Positions 1 through 7,949 of a stretch of DNA of 17,317 nt are shown here, in pieces. The stretch comes from a bacterium (GTDB lineage: Bacteria; UBA9089; UBA9088). The stretch's first letter is position 1. Every line of letters begins with the position of its first letter. Position numbers and translations under genes: made by a program. The notes beneath the pieces are model-generated. The model was not told where the DNA came from. It saw only the letters and a list, made by a program, of their open reading frames with translations, and ran no database searches. Location: positions 1 to 17,317 of the forward strand of contig DNCM01000114.1 in assembly GCA_003498085.1 (NCBI GenBank), written 5' to 3'.

Positions 1-40
1 ATATATCGGCAAATTTTTTCCTTTATTGGATAAAATGAAT

Positions 41-90
41 GTAGAAACCTAGACAGGACTTGCCTCTACAGACTTATGGGTAGGTTACAG
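41..90. other. Possible hairpin left of the first promoter
   Basis: AACCTA at 46-51 pairs perfectly with TAGGTT at 81-86. A smaller AGG/CCT hairpin (55-57 with 63-65) lies inside. The element sits upstream of the promoter at 102-131, so it is more likely the tail of something to the left of the window than a leader of the next gene. No T-run follows it. A six-pair stem with a 29-base interior can occur by chance, so this is weak. Confidence 0.2.
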
Positions 91-101
91 AATAAAAAGA
101 A

Positions 102-131
102 TTGACAAAAATAAAAGATAAATAATAAAAT
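102..131 (+). promoter_or_regulatory. Sigma-70-type promoter for the outer-membrane protein gene
   Basis: TTGACA at 102-107, a spacer of 18 bases, and TAAAAT at 126-131. Transcription should start near 138, about 25 bases before the ATG at 163. That leaves room for the purine-rich ribosome site AAAGGTAGG (147-155). It is a consensus -35 with a fair -10 in a very A-rich stretch, seen by eye only. Confidence 0.5.
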
Positions 132-162
132 TTCAAAAATAAAGATAAAGGTAGGTAGAAAC

Positions 163-1680
163 ATGAAAAAGATTTTGGTTATTGTCTTAACAATAAGTTT
201 CTCTGTAATTGCTGAAACAAAAGATCACACACTTAGGCTAAATGGAAGTTTAGGGCTCGGGGCTGGGTATGTAAATATTAATAAAGACAATATCAGAGAA
301 TACCCTGAAGGAAACAATTATCTTATGGAGCTATCTGCAATTGGAAAGCTCGATGAAAATGAGGTCGGTGGAATTCTGAATCTTAGTTATGACAGACTTA
401 ATAAAACAAAAATTGAAAATGCATATTTTTCACTTTCTCTTCCGGGTGGCAAGCTTGAGGGAGGAGATGTCTTAGGGGATATATCAGAACTTACGATGAA
501 GAATACCTCGATTCGCGGAATAATGGGAAGTTTTCAAGAGACAAAAAATATTCTTTTTGGTGTGGGTGTGTCACGAAAAAAAGAGAAGCCAAGCGTTGAT
601 ACACCCGGTTCATACCGTCAATGGTTCAGTCTGATAAGACTAACTAGTGTGGCAAGAAATAACCCTTTGGGGATTACATATTTAAATTGTGAAGATGACC
701 CAAGTTCGGTTTCCCTTTCCAATGTAGAACCTATGGAAAACAAAGTTTTGGCAGGCGATATCACTGTTTTATTAGCACGCAAGTTATCTATAAAATCAGA
801 AATTGCATTTTCAGAGTATAATAAAGACAAAAAAAAGGAGGAAATGATTTACAAAAATAAAGCATTTCTTTTTGGAGGAGACCTTAATTTTACCTCTCTT
901 TCTTTCGAGGGACTTTATCAATATATTGAACCAAATTTTTATACAGCTGGAAACATAGGGCTTAATGTTGGTAAAGAGGGAGGAGAGTTTAAGATTAAAT
1001 ACATCCCGTCTGATAAACCCTATAAAACAAGTCTAAATTTTGAATATTATGATGATGATCCCAATGAGAAAAGGGATATTATAACAACAACGAGAATTTA
1101 CGAATTTAATACAGGGATTGAACCAGAAGATTTTCCAGAAATATTCCTTAATTATAAAAAAACAAATCAAAGAAACAACAACTACTCTCCATCTAAGATA
1201 GAAAAATGTATATCATTAGGGACATCTTATAGAATTAGAAATATTAGTGGAAGTTTTGATTATAAAAGGACAAACTCTGATAACATGTTTGATGATAAAT
1301 ATGATTTCTTACTTTCTTCATATTCTTGTAATCTTTTTGGTTCAATAAAAAACAATTTTTCAATTTCTTCATACCTTTCTTTTATAAGAAACAAAATTGG
1401 AAAAGAAAAGGCAAAACATAATTCAAATTCTTACATTTTATCCACTCCCTGGACACCAGTTTCTACTTTAAGGGTTGCGCCATTTTATGAGCATTTAGAA
1501 ACAAAGGAAAAGGGAAGCATAATTTTAAAAACAACAACTATTTCTTTATCCTGTGATTATTCAGTTTCGTCGAAATATCAAATAAATTTGATGTACAAAA
1601 GGATAAACAATAAAGAAAAGGATTTAGCAAAAAACTATAAAGGAAATTCTTTTTCTATGAAGCTTCTTACCCTTTTTTAG
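163..1680 (+). CDS. Putative outer-membrane beta-barrel protein, uncharacterised
   Basis: I do not recognise a named family. The 505-residue product starts with a classical signal peptide: MKK, a hydrophobic stretch over residues 4-16, and a likely cut after Ala17. The rest has no long hydrophobic helix. It alternates polar and aromatic or hydrophobic residues in short strands separated by turns rich in Asn, Asp, Gly and Lys. It ends in Phe (SMKLLTLF), the usual final residue of outer-membrane barrels recognised by the BAM machinery. The segment GGDVLGDISELTMKNTSIRG (96-115) resembles, from memory, a Gly-Asp motif near the start of barrel-like proteins in several uncultured phyla. The start is supported by AAAGGTAGG 7-8 bases upstream and by the promoter at 102-131. 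The gene stands alone: purL follows after 90 bases with its own likely start signals. A porin, adhesin or surface-layer role is equally possible. The location is inferred with fair confidence; the function is unknown. Confidence 0.75.
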   Translation: MKKILVIVLTISFSVIAETKDHTLRLNGSLGLGAGYVNINKDNIREYPEGNNYLMELSAIGKLDENEVGGILNLSYDRLNKTKIENAYFSLSLPGGKLEGGDVLGDISELTMKNTSIRGIMGSFQETKNILFGVGVSRKKEKPSVDTPGSYRQWFSLIRLTSVARNNPLGITYLNCEDDPSSVSLSNVEPMENKVLAGDITVLLARKLSIKSEIAFSEYNKDKKKEEMIYKNKAFLFGGDLNFTSLSFEGLYQYIEPNFYTAGNIGLNVGKEGGEFKIKYIPSDKPYKTSLNFEYYDDDPNEKRDIITTTRIYEFNTGIEPEDFPEIFLNYKKTNQRNNNYSPSKIEKCISLGTSYRIRNISGSFDYKRTNSDNMFDDKYDFLLSSYSCNLFGSIKNNFSISSYLSFIRNKIGKEKAKHNSNSYILSTPWTPVSTLRVAPFYEHLETKEKGSIILKTTTISLSCDYSVSSKYQINLMYKRINNKEKDLAKNYKGNSFSMKLLTLF

Positions 1681-1698
1681 AAGTAAGGTGTTGAGTTT

Positions 1699-1718
1699 GC
1701 AATAAATCGCAATAAATC
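1699..1718. repeat. Tandem 10-bp direct repeat upstream of purL
   Basis: GCAATAAATC occurs twice, back to back, at 1699-1708 and 1709-1718. It lies 53-72 bases before the purL start, just where an operator or upstream promoter element would be. The repeat is short and AT-rich, so chance is possible. No known regulator site is recognised. Confidence 0.4.
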
Positions 1719-1732
1719 AATGTATATAAAAG

Positions 1733-1760
1733 TTGGAACTTATCCATATTTTTCTAGCTA
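1733..1760 (+). promoter_or_regulatory. Weak promoter candidate for purL
   Basis: TTGGAA at 1733-1738, a 16-base spacer, and TAGCTA at 1755-1760. If used, transcription would begin only a few bases before the purL ATG at 1771. That would fit the absence of a Shine-Dalgarno sequence there. Both boxes are imperfect, and an alternative pair (TTGCAA 1697-1702 with TGTATA 1721-1726, spacer 18) is about as good. Confidence 0.25.
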
Positions 1761-1770
1761 AATATAGATT

Positions 1771-3999
1771 ATGCTAAAAAAGGGTGACGAAGAGATAAAG
1801 AAGGAGCTTAAAAACTTAAATATTTCTCTTACCCTTGATGAGGTAAGGAAGATATCCAAAGCAATCGGAAGAGAGCCAAGTATCGTTGAGTTATACATCT
1901 TCAATGCAGAATGGAGCGAACATTGTTCCTACAAAAGTAGCAGGAATGTCTTAAAGATGCTTCCAACAAAAGCACCAAATGTCGTCTTAGGTCCAGGTGA
2001 AGACGCTGGCATTGTTAGGCTTTTTGACAAATACTGCCTTGTTGTTGCACATGAATCGCATAATCATCCATCTCAGGTTCTTCCTTACGAGGGTGCCGCA
2101 ACGGGAATCGGTGGGATTGTTAGGGATATAAACTGTATGGGTGCAGAGGTAATAGGTGTCTGTGATCCTCTAAGATTTGGAGAGAATGAATATATCATCA
2201 AAGGGGTGATTGAAGGGGTTGGTGGGTATGGAAATCCATTGGGTGTTCCAAATCTTGGAGGCGATACATACTTTAATTCTTCATTCAACGATAATTGTCT
2301 TGTAAATGTTATTGCCTTAGGTTTAGTCTCAGAAGAAGATATCATCCATTCAAAGATTCCAGATTGTGCAAAGGATATTCCATATTCTATTGTCATCATT
2401 GGAAAGGCAACTGATGCATCTGGATTCTGTGGGGCATCCTTTGCCTCAGAGATTTTGGATAGCGCAAAAGAAAGAAAGGAGGCAGTCCAAGTTCCAGACC
2501 CATTCTTAAAGAATGTCCTTTTTAAGGCAAACAAGGAGCTATTTAGGCTTATAAAGGAAAAAAATGTAGAGATCGCATTCAAGGATCTGGGCGGAGGAGG
2601 ACTTGCATGTGGAACATCTGAGATTGGAGGAGATTTTGGTATAGAGATTGAGCTTTCATTGGTCCCTCAAATAGAAGGACTTTTACCAGAAGTTATTACC
2701 TGCTCTGAAACACAGGAAAGGTTTATAATGGCAGTTCCAGATTCTATCATCGACGATGTCTTAAAACTTTACAATGAAGATTGGGAACTTCCAAACATAT
2801 CGGAGAAAGCGTCTGCTGCTGTTATCGGTAAAGTTTTAAAAGAGCCGAGGTACATCTTAAGGCATAATGGAAAAACTGTCTGCGATCTTCCAGTCTCTCT
2901 TGTTGTTGGCGGAATATCCTACGATAGGGAAGAAATGCCGATTGAATGTAGATATGAAGAGCCAGATCAAGAAATAGGAACCAAGAATCTTAAAGATGCA
3001 ATTTTAAATGTCATATCGCATCCAAATGTCTCCTCAAAGAAATGGATCTATAGCTCATATGACATGGAAGTCCAAGGGAAGACTGTGATAAGGCCAGGAG
3101 AGGCAGATAGCAGTCTTATTGCCCCTCTGATCGAAAAAGGGATTTCTGTTGGTGTTGCCTGTTCTTGCGATTGCAATCCCCTACAGGGGAGGATAGATCC
3201 ATACTTACAGGCTGTAAATGCAGTATTGGAGGCACAAAGGAATGTTGCATCTATTGGTGCAACGCCAGTTTGCCTTACAGATTGCCTAAATTATGGAAAT
3301 CCTGAGAAACCTGAAGCATTTTGGCAATTCAAAGAAGGCGTAAGGGGGATTACAGATGCATGTAAGGAATTGTGGCTTAAGGATTATCCAGAATACCCAA
3401 TGCCAGTTGTCTCTGGCAATGTAAGCTTTTATAACGAATCTTCCTCTGGCACATCCATCGATCCATCACCAATCATTGCTTGCTTTGGGATAATTAGGGA
3501 TATAAGTAAGGCAATTACAATGGAGTTTAAAGACTCTGGAAACCCAATATTTTTAGTTGGGGAAAGGAAAGACGAGCTTGGGGCTAGTGTATACTATCAG
3601 ACATTGGGTTTTGTTGGAAGAAATATTCCAAAACCAGATCTAGAAAAAGAAAGGGAAAACATCCATAAGATAATAGAGCTAATCAATGACGGCTTTATTT
3701 TATCCTGCCATGATATATCAGATGGTGGTATGATAACAACGATAATAGAAATGGCAATTTTAGGAGATCTTGGGGCAGAGATAGATATCGAAGGAATTGG
3801 TACGATAAGAGAAGACAAAAGGCTTTTCTCAGAAACCCCTGGTTTTATCCTTGAGGTAAAAAAGGGTTATGAAGGAAAAATAAAGTTAAACCAAGCCTAC
3901 CATATCGGCTATACTATCCCTGAAAAAAAGCTTATAATCAAAGACTTGATAGATATCCCAATAGACACCTTAAAGAAAGCTTGGATGGGCACTCTTTAA
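1771..3999 (+). CDS. purL: Phosphoribosylformylglycinamidine synthase, PurL subunit
   Basis: This is the ATP-dependent fourth step of purine synthesis: FGAR plus ammonia gives FGAM. The 742-residue length is that of the small PurL type, which works with separate PurQ (glutaminase) and PurS. Neither partner is in this window. Visible hallmarks are WSEHCSYKSSR at 48-58 with catalytic-type His51, GPGEDAG (74-80), HESHNHPS (94-101), GGDTYFN (163-169) and DLGGGGLACGTSE (272-284), then a second AIRS-like half with RPGEADSSLIAP and the late motif SCHDISDGG. Both halves look complete, with no frameshift. The start places the conserved SEHCSY motif about 50 residues in, as in Bacillus-type PurL. No Shine-Dalgarno sequence precedes the ATG, so leaderless or unusual initiation is likely. 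The gene is convergent with smc across a 150-base gap. Confidence 0.97.
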   Translation: MLKKGDEEIKKELKNLNISLTLDEVRKISKAIGREPSIVELYIFNAEWSEHCSYKSSRNVLKMLPTKAPNVVLGPGEDAGIVRLFDKYCLVVAHESHNHPSQVLPYEGAATGIGGIVRDINCMGAEVIGVCDPLRFGENEYIIKGVIEGVGGYGNPLGVPNLGGDTYFNSSFNDNCLVNVIALGLVSEEDIIHSKIPDCAKDIPYSIVIIGKATDASGFCGASFASEILDSAKERKEAVQVPDPFLKNVLFKANKELFRLIKEKNVEIAFKDLGGGGLACGTSEIGGDFGIEIELSLVPQIEGLLPEVITCSETQERFIMAVPDSIIDDVLKLYNEDWELPNISEKASAAVIGKVLKEPRYILRHNGKTVCDLPVSLVVGGISYDREEMPIECRYEEPDQEIGTKNLKDAILNVISHPNVSSKKWIYSSYDMEVQGKTVIRPGEADSSLIAPLIEKGISVGVACSCDCNPLQGRIDPYLQAVNAVLEAQRNVASIGATPVCLTDCLNYGNPEKPEAFWQFKEGVRGITDACKELWLKDYPEYPMPVVSGNVSFYNESSSGTSIDPSPIIACFGIIRDISKAITMEFKDSGNPIFLVGERKDELGASVYYQTLGFVGRNIPKPDLEKERENIHKIIELINDGFILSCHDISDGGMITTIIEMAILGDLGAEIDIEGIGTIREDKRLFSETPGFILEVKKGYEGKIKLNQAYHIGYTIPEKKLIIKDLIDIPIDTLKKAWMGTL

Positions 4000-4015
4000 G
4001 ATATCCTCAAAAATT

Positions 4016-4043
4016 TTGACAAAAATGTTCTTGGGTCATAATT
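4016..4043 (+). promoter_or_regulatory. Promoter-like sequence pointing into the smc 3' end
   Basis: TTGACA at 4016-4021, a 16-base spacer, and TAATTT at 4038-4043, directly after the purL stop. No open frame of useful length follows on the plus strand before the antisense 3' end of smc. It could drive an antisense or 3'-derived small RNA, or be a chance match in AT-rich sequence. Confidence 0.25.
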
Positions 4044-4076
4044 TCTTATTTTCCGCTATCTTATAATAATGGAATT

Positions 4077-4115
4077 AAAAACTTTAAGTTAAGTTTTTAC
4101 TTTATGTAAAGTAAA
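4077..4115. terminator. Two overlapping AT-rich inverted repeats between convergent genes
   Basis: The first repeat has arms AAAAACTT (4077-4084) and AAGTTTTT (4091-4098) around a 6-base loop. The A's and T's at its two ends make it a symmetric, low-GC candidate terminator for both purL (+) and smc (-). The second has perfect 9-base arms TTTACTTTA (4096-4104) and TAAAGTAAA (4107-4115) around TG. The two share 4096-4098. Neither has a GC-rich stem, so termination strength is doubtful. The second may instead be a protein-binding palindrome. Confidence 0.35.
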
Positions 4116-4149
4116 GGTAAATGTTTTGCAGAAAATAACTTTTGAATCA

Positions 4150-7100
4150 TTATGTCAATCTTATAGAAAGTGCCTTTGAGATACCAGGTGTCTCCATAGT
4201 TATTCCGTAGATAGTATTTGCTGTCTCAATTGTCCTTTTGTTGTGGGTAATTATCAGAAACTGTGTGTTTTTTGAAAGCTCAAAAATAAGCCCAAGAAAC
4301 CTTTTGGTATTTGCTTCATCCAAAGATGCATCGATTTCATCTAAAAAACAGAACGGTGCTGGTTTTACCATAAACAAGGAAAACAAAAAAATGATGGCAA
4401 GAAGGGTTTTTTCTCCTGAAGAAAGTAAAACCAAGCCTTTCTTTCTTTTTCCAGGAAGCTTTGCCTCTATCTCGATCTTTCCATCCGAAAGGACTATATC
4501 TCCTTCTCCTCCATCAAATATCCTTAAGAATAGATTGCGAAAATTATCTCTAATCCTTAGGAATGTCTCATCAAAAGCCTCTTTTGCCTTTTTATCAAGC
4601 TCCTTGATAAGTTCCTCAAGGTCATACCTTGCATTATTTAGATCGAAAAGTTCATTTTTATAAAATAAAATCCTTTCCTTTATGGTATTATACTCAGACT
4701 CTGCAAGGAAGTTAATCCCTTTCATACTTTCTAGCTTACGCTCAATCTTTTCTGCTGTATCTTTATCTATCCTACTTTCTTTTTTCTTTATCTCTTCTCC
4801 ACATTCTTCAATAATAGAAGAAAGCTTTCCAGAAAGAAACGAAAGCCTACTTTCATATTCCACAACAAAACCACTATTTTTTTCTCTTTTCTCTCGCAGA
4901 TCTGCAATGCTAGATGCAAGAGATAGGATATCTTTTTCTTGTAGACGAACCTTCTCCTTATGGTTCTCTATTTCTCCCTTAACTTTTCCTTCTTCCTTAA
5001 GAATCCCATCAAGCATTGTTTTATATTGATATGCTTCGTTTCCAAGGAATATTCTTTCGTTTTCCATCTTCTTTCTTTCTTCACAGATATCTTTAAGCTC
5101 AGAAGATATACTTTCAATCCCTAAAGATTGCTTCTTTATTGCCTCATTTATAAAATTATATCTTTCCTTTTTTAATTCAATAGAAATAAACTTTTTTCTT
5201 TCTTCTTCCTCTTTTTTTCTTTCATTCTCCAATAACTCCTTAAGCCTTTCTCTTATTTTAACAACCCTTTTTTCTTGATGTTTTATATTTTTTTCTTTTC
5301 TTTCGAGAGAGAAACGGAATGTTTCTATCTCCAAATTAAGCTCCTTTTTTCGCTCATCGTAGAGAACAATTTCATTCTTTATACCAAGCACTTTAGATTT
5401 CAACTCCTCCTCTTCTTTTTCACATCTTTCAATTGCAACGATTGTTCTTTTTAAAGAATCTTCATACCTTGCAATTGAAGTTTCTTTTTCGTTTATTTCT
5501 TTTAAAACCTCTTTTTTAAGCCTCTTATTCCTTTCTTTCTCAAGTTTTATAACTTCTATTTCCTCTCTTGATAACCCTTTTTCTTCCTTGGGCACCTCAA
5601 TAAAGAATAAAACCCTTGTTTTTAAGTTTACTTTATAGACAATGGGTATAGATCTTACACCAAGCACTTCCTGAATTGTATTGACAAAATAAGATTCCTT
5701 AAAGATTTCGATATCCTGAGAAGAAATAGAACCAGTCTCTATAAGCCTATCTATTACCTTTGGATAGAATGGCTCATCTATAATTCTTTGTTCAACTTCA
5801 AGAATCTCATCAAATCTTTTCTTAAGCTTAGTTAATCCATCTTTCTCTATTTCTATTTTTTCAATAAATTGATTTTTTCCTATCGTTTGTAACTCCTTTT
5901 CTTTTGAAAGGTTGTTTAATCTTTCATTTATCCTCTTTCTTTCTTCGTCAAACCTTATTAGCCTATTTTTAATGTTTGAAAGCTCTCTTTCTCCCTCAAT
6001 CAACCTTCCTTGAATCTGTGCCTTCTCTCTCAATTTCTCAATTAGTCCTTGTTTTTCTCTCTCCTCTTTTTTCTCCAATACCTCTATCTCTTCTTTAATT
6101 CCCTTTATTTTGAGGGTTTCATCGTCTCTTGGATAATCCTCTAAAACAAACCCCTCTTTTTCTTTATTAAGGGCTAAAAGCTCGTCTTCAAGCAATTTCC
6201 TTTTTAAAAGAAGCTCTTTTTCTTTTTTTGTATTGTATTCTATTTTTTCCGAAATATAAATAAGTCTTTCCTCTTTCTTGGTTATCTCTGTCTTTATTTT
6301 TTCTTTTTCTTCTAGTATAGAAGAAAACTTCTCGTTTTTTTCTTCAATTATCTTTAAGATGCCCTCAATGAGTTTTCTTTTTTCTTTTAAAATTTCTTCT
6401 TGTTCTATTATCTTCTTCCTTAATTCATCATCTTCATTTTTAATCTTCTGAAGGCCTTGTTCTCTTTTATTATATTCACTCTCAAATGCCTTAAATCTAA
6501 AGACATCAAATGCCTCCTTAAGATTCTTATATCTCCTTACCATACTTACTTGATATTTTAAGTTTTTTTCCTGTACTATAAGTTCTTTCATAATATCTCC
6601 GATACGCATTATATTCAAAACAGTCTTTTGTAGCTTTGAACAAGCCTCATCTTTTTTTGCCTTATAGCCTGCGATATTGGATGCTTCCTCAAATATCCTT
6701 ATTCTTTCTTCTTTGTTTTTTAAGAAAGATTCTAACTTTCCTTGTTCCATCAAGAAATATCCATTTTGTGAAAGTCCTGTATCAAAAAGGAGGTTTGAAA
6801 TATCTTTTAGCCTACAGGGTCTTTTGTTGAGAATATACTCACTTTCTCCCGACAAAAATATTCTTCTCGTTATCCTTATATCATCGAGCTCGATAGGAAT
6901 TAATCCTTTGCTATTATCCAATAAAATAGAAACCTCTCCCATGCTCATAGGCTTTTCCTGTTCTGTTCCATGAAATATGAGGTCTATCATAGATTTCACT
7001 CTAAGAGAGTGAGAACTTTGTTCTCCAAGCACCCATTTTATACAATCCACAACGTTGCTCTTTCCACAACCATTTGGACCAATAAATACGGTGATAGGTT

Positions 7101-7167
7101 TATCAAAGAAAAATTTTTCCCTTTTAAAGGACTTAAAACCAAGCATTTCAATTTCTTGGAGAAACAT
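4150..7167 (-). CDS. smc: Chromosome segregation SMC ATPase with short hinge
   Basis: SMC dimers use ATP to load on and extrude chromosomal DNA. The 1005-residue product is shorter than the usual 1150-1200. The N-terminal head has Walker A GPNGCGKS (30-37), the Q-loop LGEQ (47-50) and the SMC-typical DTGLSQNGYFLMEQGKLE (129-146). Two long charged coiled-coil arms follow at about 165-460 and 530-860. The C-terminal head has the signature LSSGEK (915-920; LSGGEK is usual), Walker B FCFLDEID (939-946), the D-loop SLDE and the H-loop THNK. The region between the arms, about 463-530, is much shorter than the normal hinge of about 150-180 residues, and the glycine-rich hinge motifs are not visible. 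There is no CxxC zinc hook, so it is not Rad50/SbcC. It is the last gene of polA-fliR-smc, 16 bases after fliR, with no clear Shine-Dalgarno. The partners ScpA and ScpB are not in the window. Confidence 0.93.
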   Translation of the reverse strand: MFLQEIEMLGFKSFKREKFFFDKPITVFIGPNGCGKSNVVDCIKWVLGEQSSHSLRVKSMIDLIFHGTEQEKPMSMGEVSILLDNSKGLIPIELDDIRITRRIFLSGESEYILNKRPCRLKDISNLLFDTGLSQNGYFLMEQGKLESFLKNKEERIRIFEEASNIAGYKAKKDEACSKLQKTVLNIMRIGDIMKELIVQEKNLKYQVSMVRRYKNLKEAFDVFRFKAFESEYNKREQGLQKIKNEDDELRKKIIEQEEILKEKRKLIEGILKIIEEKNEKFSSILEEKEKIKTEITKKEERLIYISEKIEYNTKKEKELLLKRKLLEDELLALNKEKEGFVLEDYPRDDETLKIKGIKEEIEVLEKKEEREKQGLIEKLREKAQIQGRLIEGERELSNIKNRLIRFDEERKRINERLNNLSKEKELQTIGKNQFIEKIEIEKDGLTKLKKRFDEILEVEQRIIDEPFYPKVIDRLIETGSISSQDIEIFKESYFVNTIQEVLGVRSIPIVYKVNLKTRVLFFIEVPKEEKGLSREEIEVIKLEKERNKRLKKEVLKEINEKETSIARYEDSLKRTIVAIERCEKEEEELKSKVLGIKNEIVLYDERKKELNLEIETFRFSLERKEKNIKHQEKRVVKIRERLKELLENERKKEEEERKKFISIELKKERYNFINEAIKKQSLGIESISSELKDICEERKKMENERIFLGNEAYQYKTMLDGILKEEGKVKGEIENHKEKVRLQEKDILSLASSIADLREKREKNSGFVVEYESRLSFLSGKLSSIIEECGEEIKKKESRIDKDTAEKIERKLESMKGINFLAESEYNTIKERILFYKNELFDLNNARYDLEELIKELDKKAKEAFDETFLRIRDNFRNLFLRIFDGGEGDIVLSDGKIEIEAKLPGKRKKGLVLLSSGEKTLLAIIFLFSLFMVKPAPFCFLDEIDASLDEANTKRFLGLIFELSKNTQFLIITHNKRTIETANTIYGITMETPGISKALSIRLT

Positions 7168-7183
7168 TGAGATGATATAGTAG

Positions 7184-7948
7184 CTACAATCTCCTTATAA
7201 GCTTGTCAATATCAGAGAACATTCCTTCAAATATACTAACGGATACATTCCAAAGATATGGAAAAAGAAAGAATAAAGCAACCAAGCCAGTCAAGATTGT
7301 TATAGGAAAGCCAAAAACCATGATGTTTATTAAAGGCGCTGCCTTAGATAAAAGACCCAAGGAAAGATTGACAAGGAATAGAACTGCTAAGATAGGAAAA
7401 CCAATTTTAAATGCAGTTGCAAACATCTTAGTATAAATGGAAACAGTGCTTGACGAAATAATATTTGAAGATGCAATTGACAAAGAAGGGACACTTTTGA
7501 ATGATTCAATTACCCCATAAAGGACAATTTGGGGTCCATTGATTACAGCAAAGATAAAAATGCCGTACAGTCCGAGTAGTTGTCCAATTACAGGTTGTTC
7601 TGTTTCGGAAATAGGGTCAAATACATTACTTATTGCAAAGCCCATTGGCACAGAATAAAACTCAGCAGATATAGCAAATAGAGTCACAATGAACGATGCA
7701 AAAATACCAATTGTCACTCCAATAATAAACTCAGAAACACCGAGAATTCCATAAGCAATAATACTATCCGGAGGAGTGGGAACGAATCTAGTAGCAGGGG
7801 ATGCTGCAAGGGATGTTACAAATATAGCTCCTCCCCTTACTTGCCAAGGGATATTTGGGGAAGAAAAGACAGGACAGGTTGCGAATATCCCAGAAATTCT
7901 TAGGAAAACAAGTAAAAACTTCTGAAATTCTGCAAGGAGTATATCCAT
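7184..7948 (-). CDS. fliR: Flagellar/type III export apparatus membrane protein FliR
   Basis: FliR is an inner-membrane part of the export gate (with FliP and FliQ) through which flagellar or type III secretion substrates leave the cell. The 254-residue length is normal. Hydrophobic segments lie at about 11-29, 40-56, 63-95, 122-149, 175-200 and 208-234. The conserved loop MGFAISNVFDP (102-112), followed by QPVIGQLLGL (118-127), is the family hallmark. The start ATG lies one base after the polA stop (TAA-A-ATG), which suggests translational coupling; no good Shine-Dalgarno sits at the right distance. No other flagellar gene is visible, so whether it serves a flagellum or another export system (SctT-like) cannot be decided here. 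The MGF...FDP form and the context-free location favour FliR, by memory of the family. Confidence 0.88.
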   Translation of the reverse strand: MDILLAEFQKFLLVFLRISGIFATCPVFSSPNIPWQVRGGAIFVTSLAASPATRFVPTPPDSIIAYGILGVSEFIIGVTIGIFASFIVTLFAISAEFYSVPMGFAISNVFDPISETEQPVIGQLLGLYGIFIFAVINGPQIVLYGVIESFKSVPSLSIASSNIISSSTVSIYTKMFATAFKIGFPILAVLFLVNLSLGLLSKAAPLINIMVFGFPITILTGLVALFFLFPYLWNVSVSIFEGMFSDIDKLIRRL

Positions 7949-7949
7949 T

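Noticed and set aside
40..92. Possible 3' end of RNase P RNA at the left edge (ACAGACTTAT next to paired AACCTA/TAGGTT)
   Set aside because: The highly conserved ACAGAA...GGCUUA element is not matched in order, and no 5' part is visible to pair with. The resemblance rests on a few bases.
829..846. Run of eight A's followed by GGAGG and an in-frame ATG in the outer-membrane gene, as a slippage or phase-variation site or internal start
   Set aside because: Slippage would truncate the product within a few codons, but runs of eight also occur in polA (9552-9559) and rfaE2 (13753-13760), so such runs are ordinary in this AT-rich genome.
1664..1691. CTTAC/GTAAG inverted repeat with a T-run at the end of the first gene, as its terminator
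   Set aside because: The stem has only five pairs and the T-run lies in the loop rather than after the stem.
2085..2582. 165-codon open frame antisense to purL
   Set aside because: It lies wholly inside a well-conserved part of purL, its product resembles no protein family, and it has no ribosome site.
4238..5029. Long open frames antisense to the smc 3' half
   Set aside because: They are explained by the coiled-coil codon bias (Lys/Glu-rich sense gives Ser/Phe/Leu-rich antisense). No family is recognisable.
4150..7167. Reading the SMC-like protein as Rad50/SbcC or RecN because of its size
   Set aside because: No CxxC zinc hook lies between the arms, and the N-terminal head follows the SMC pattern closely (DTGL...EQGKLE, LGEQ), so SMC is the better call.
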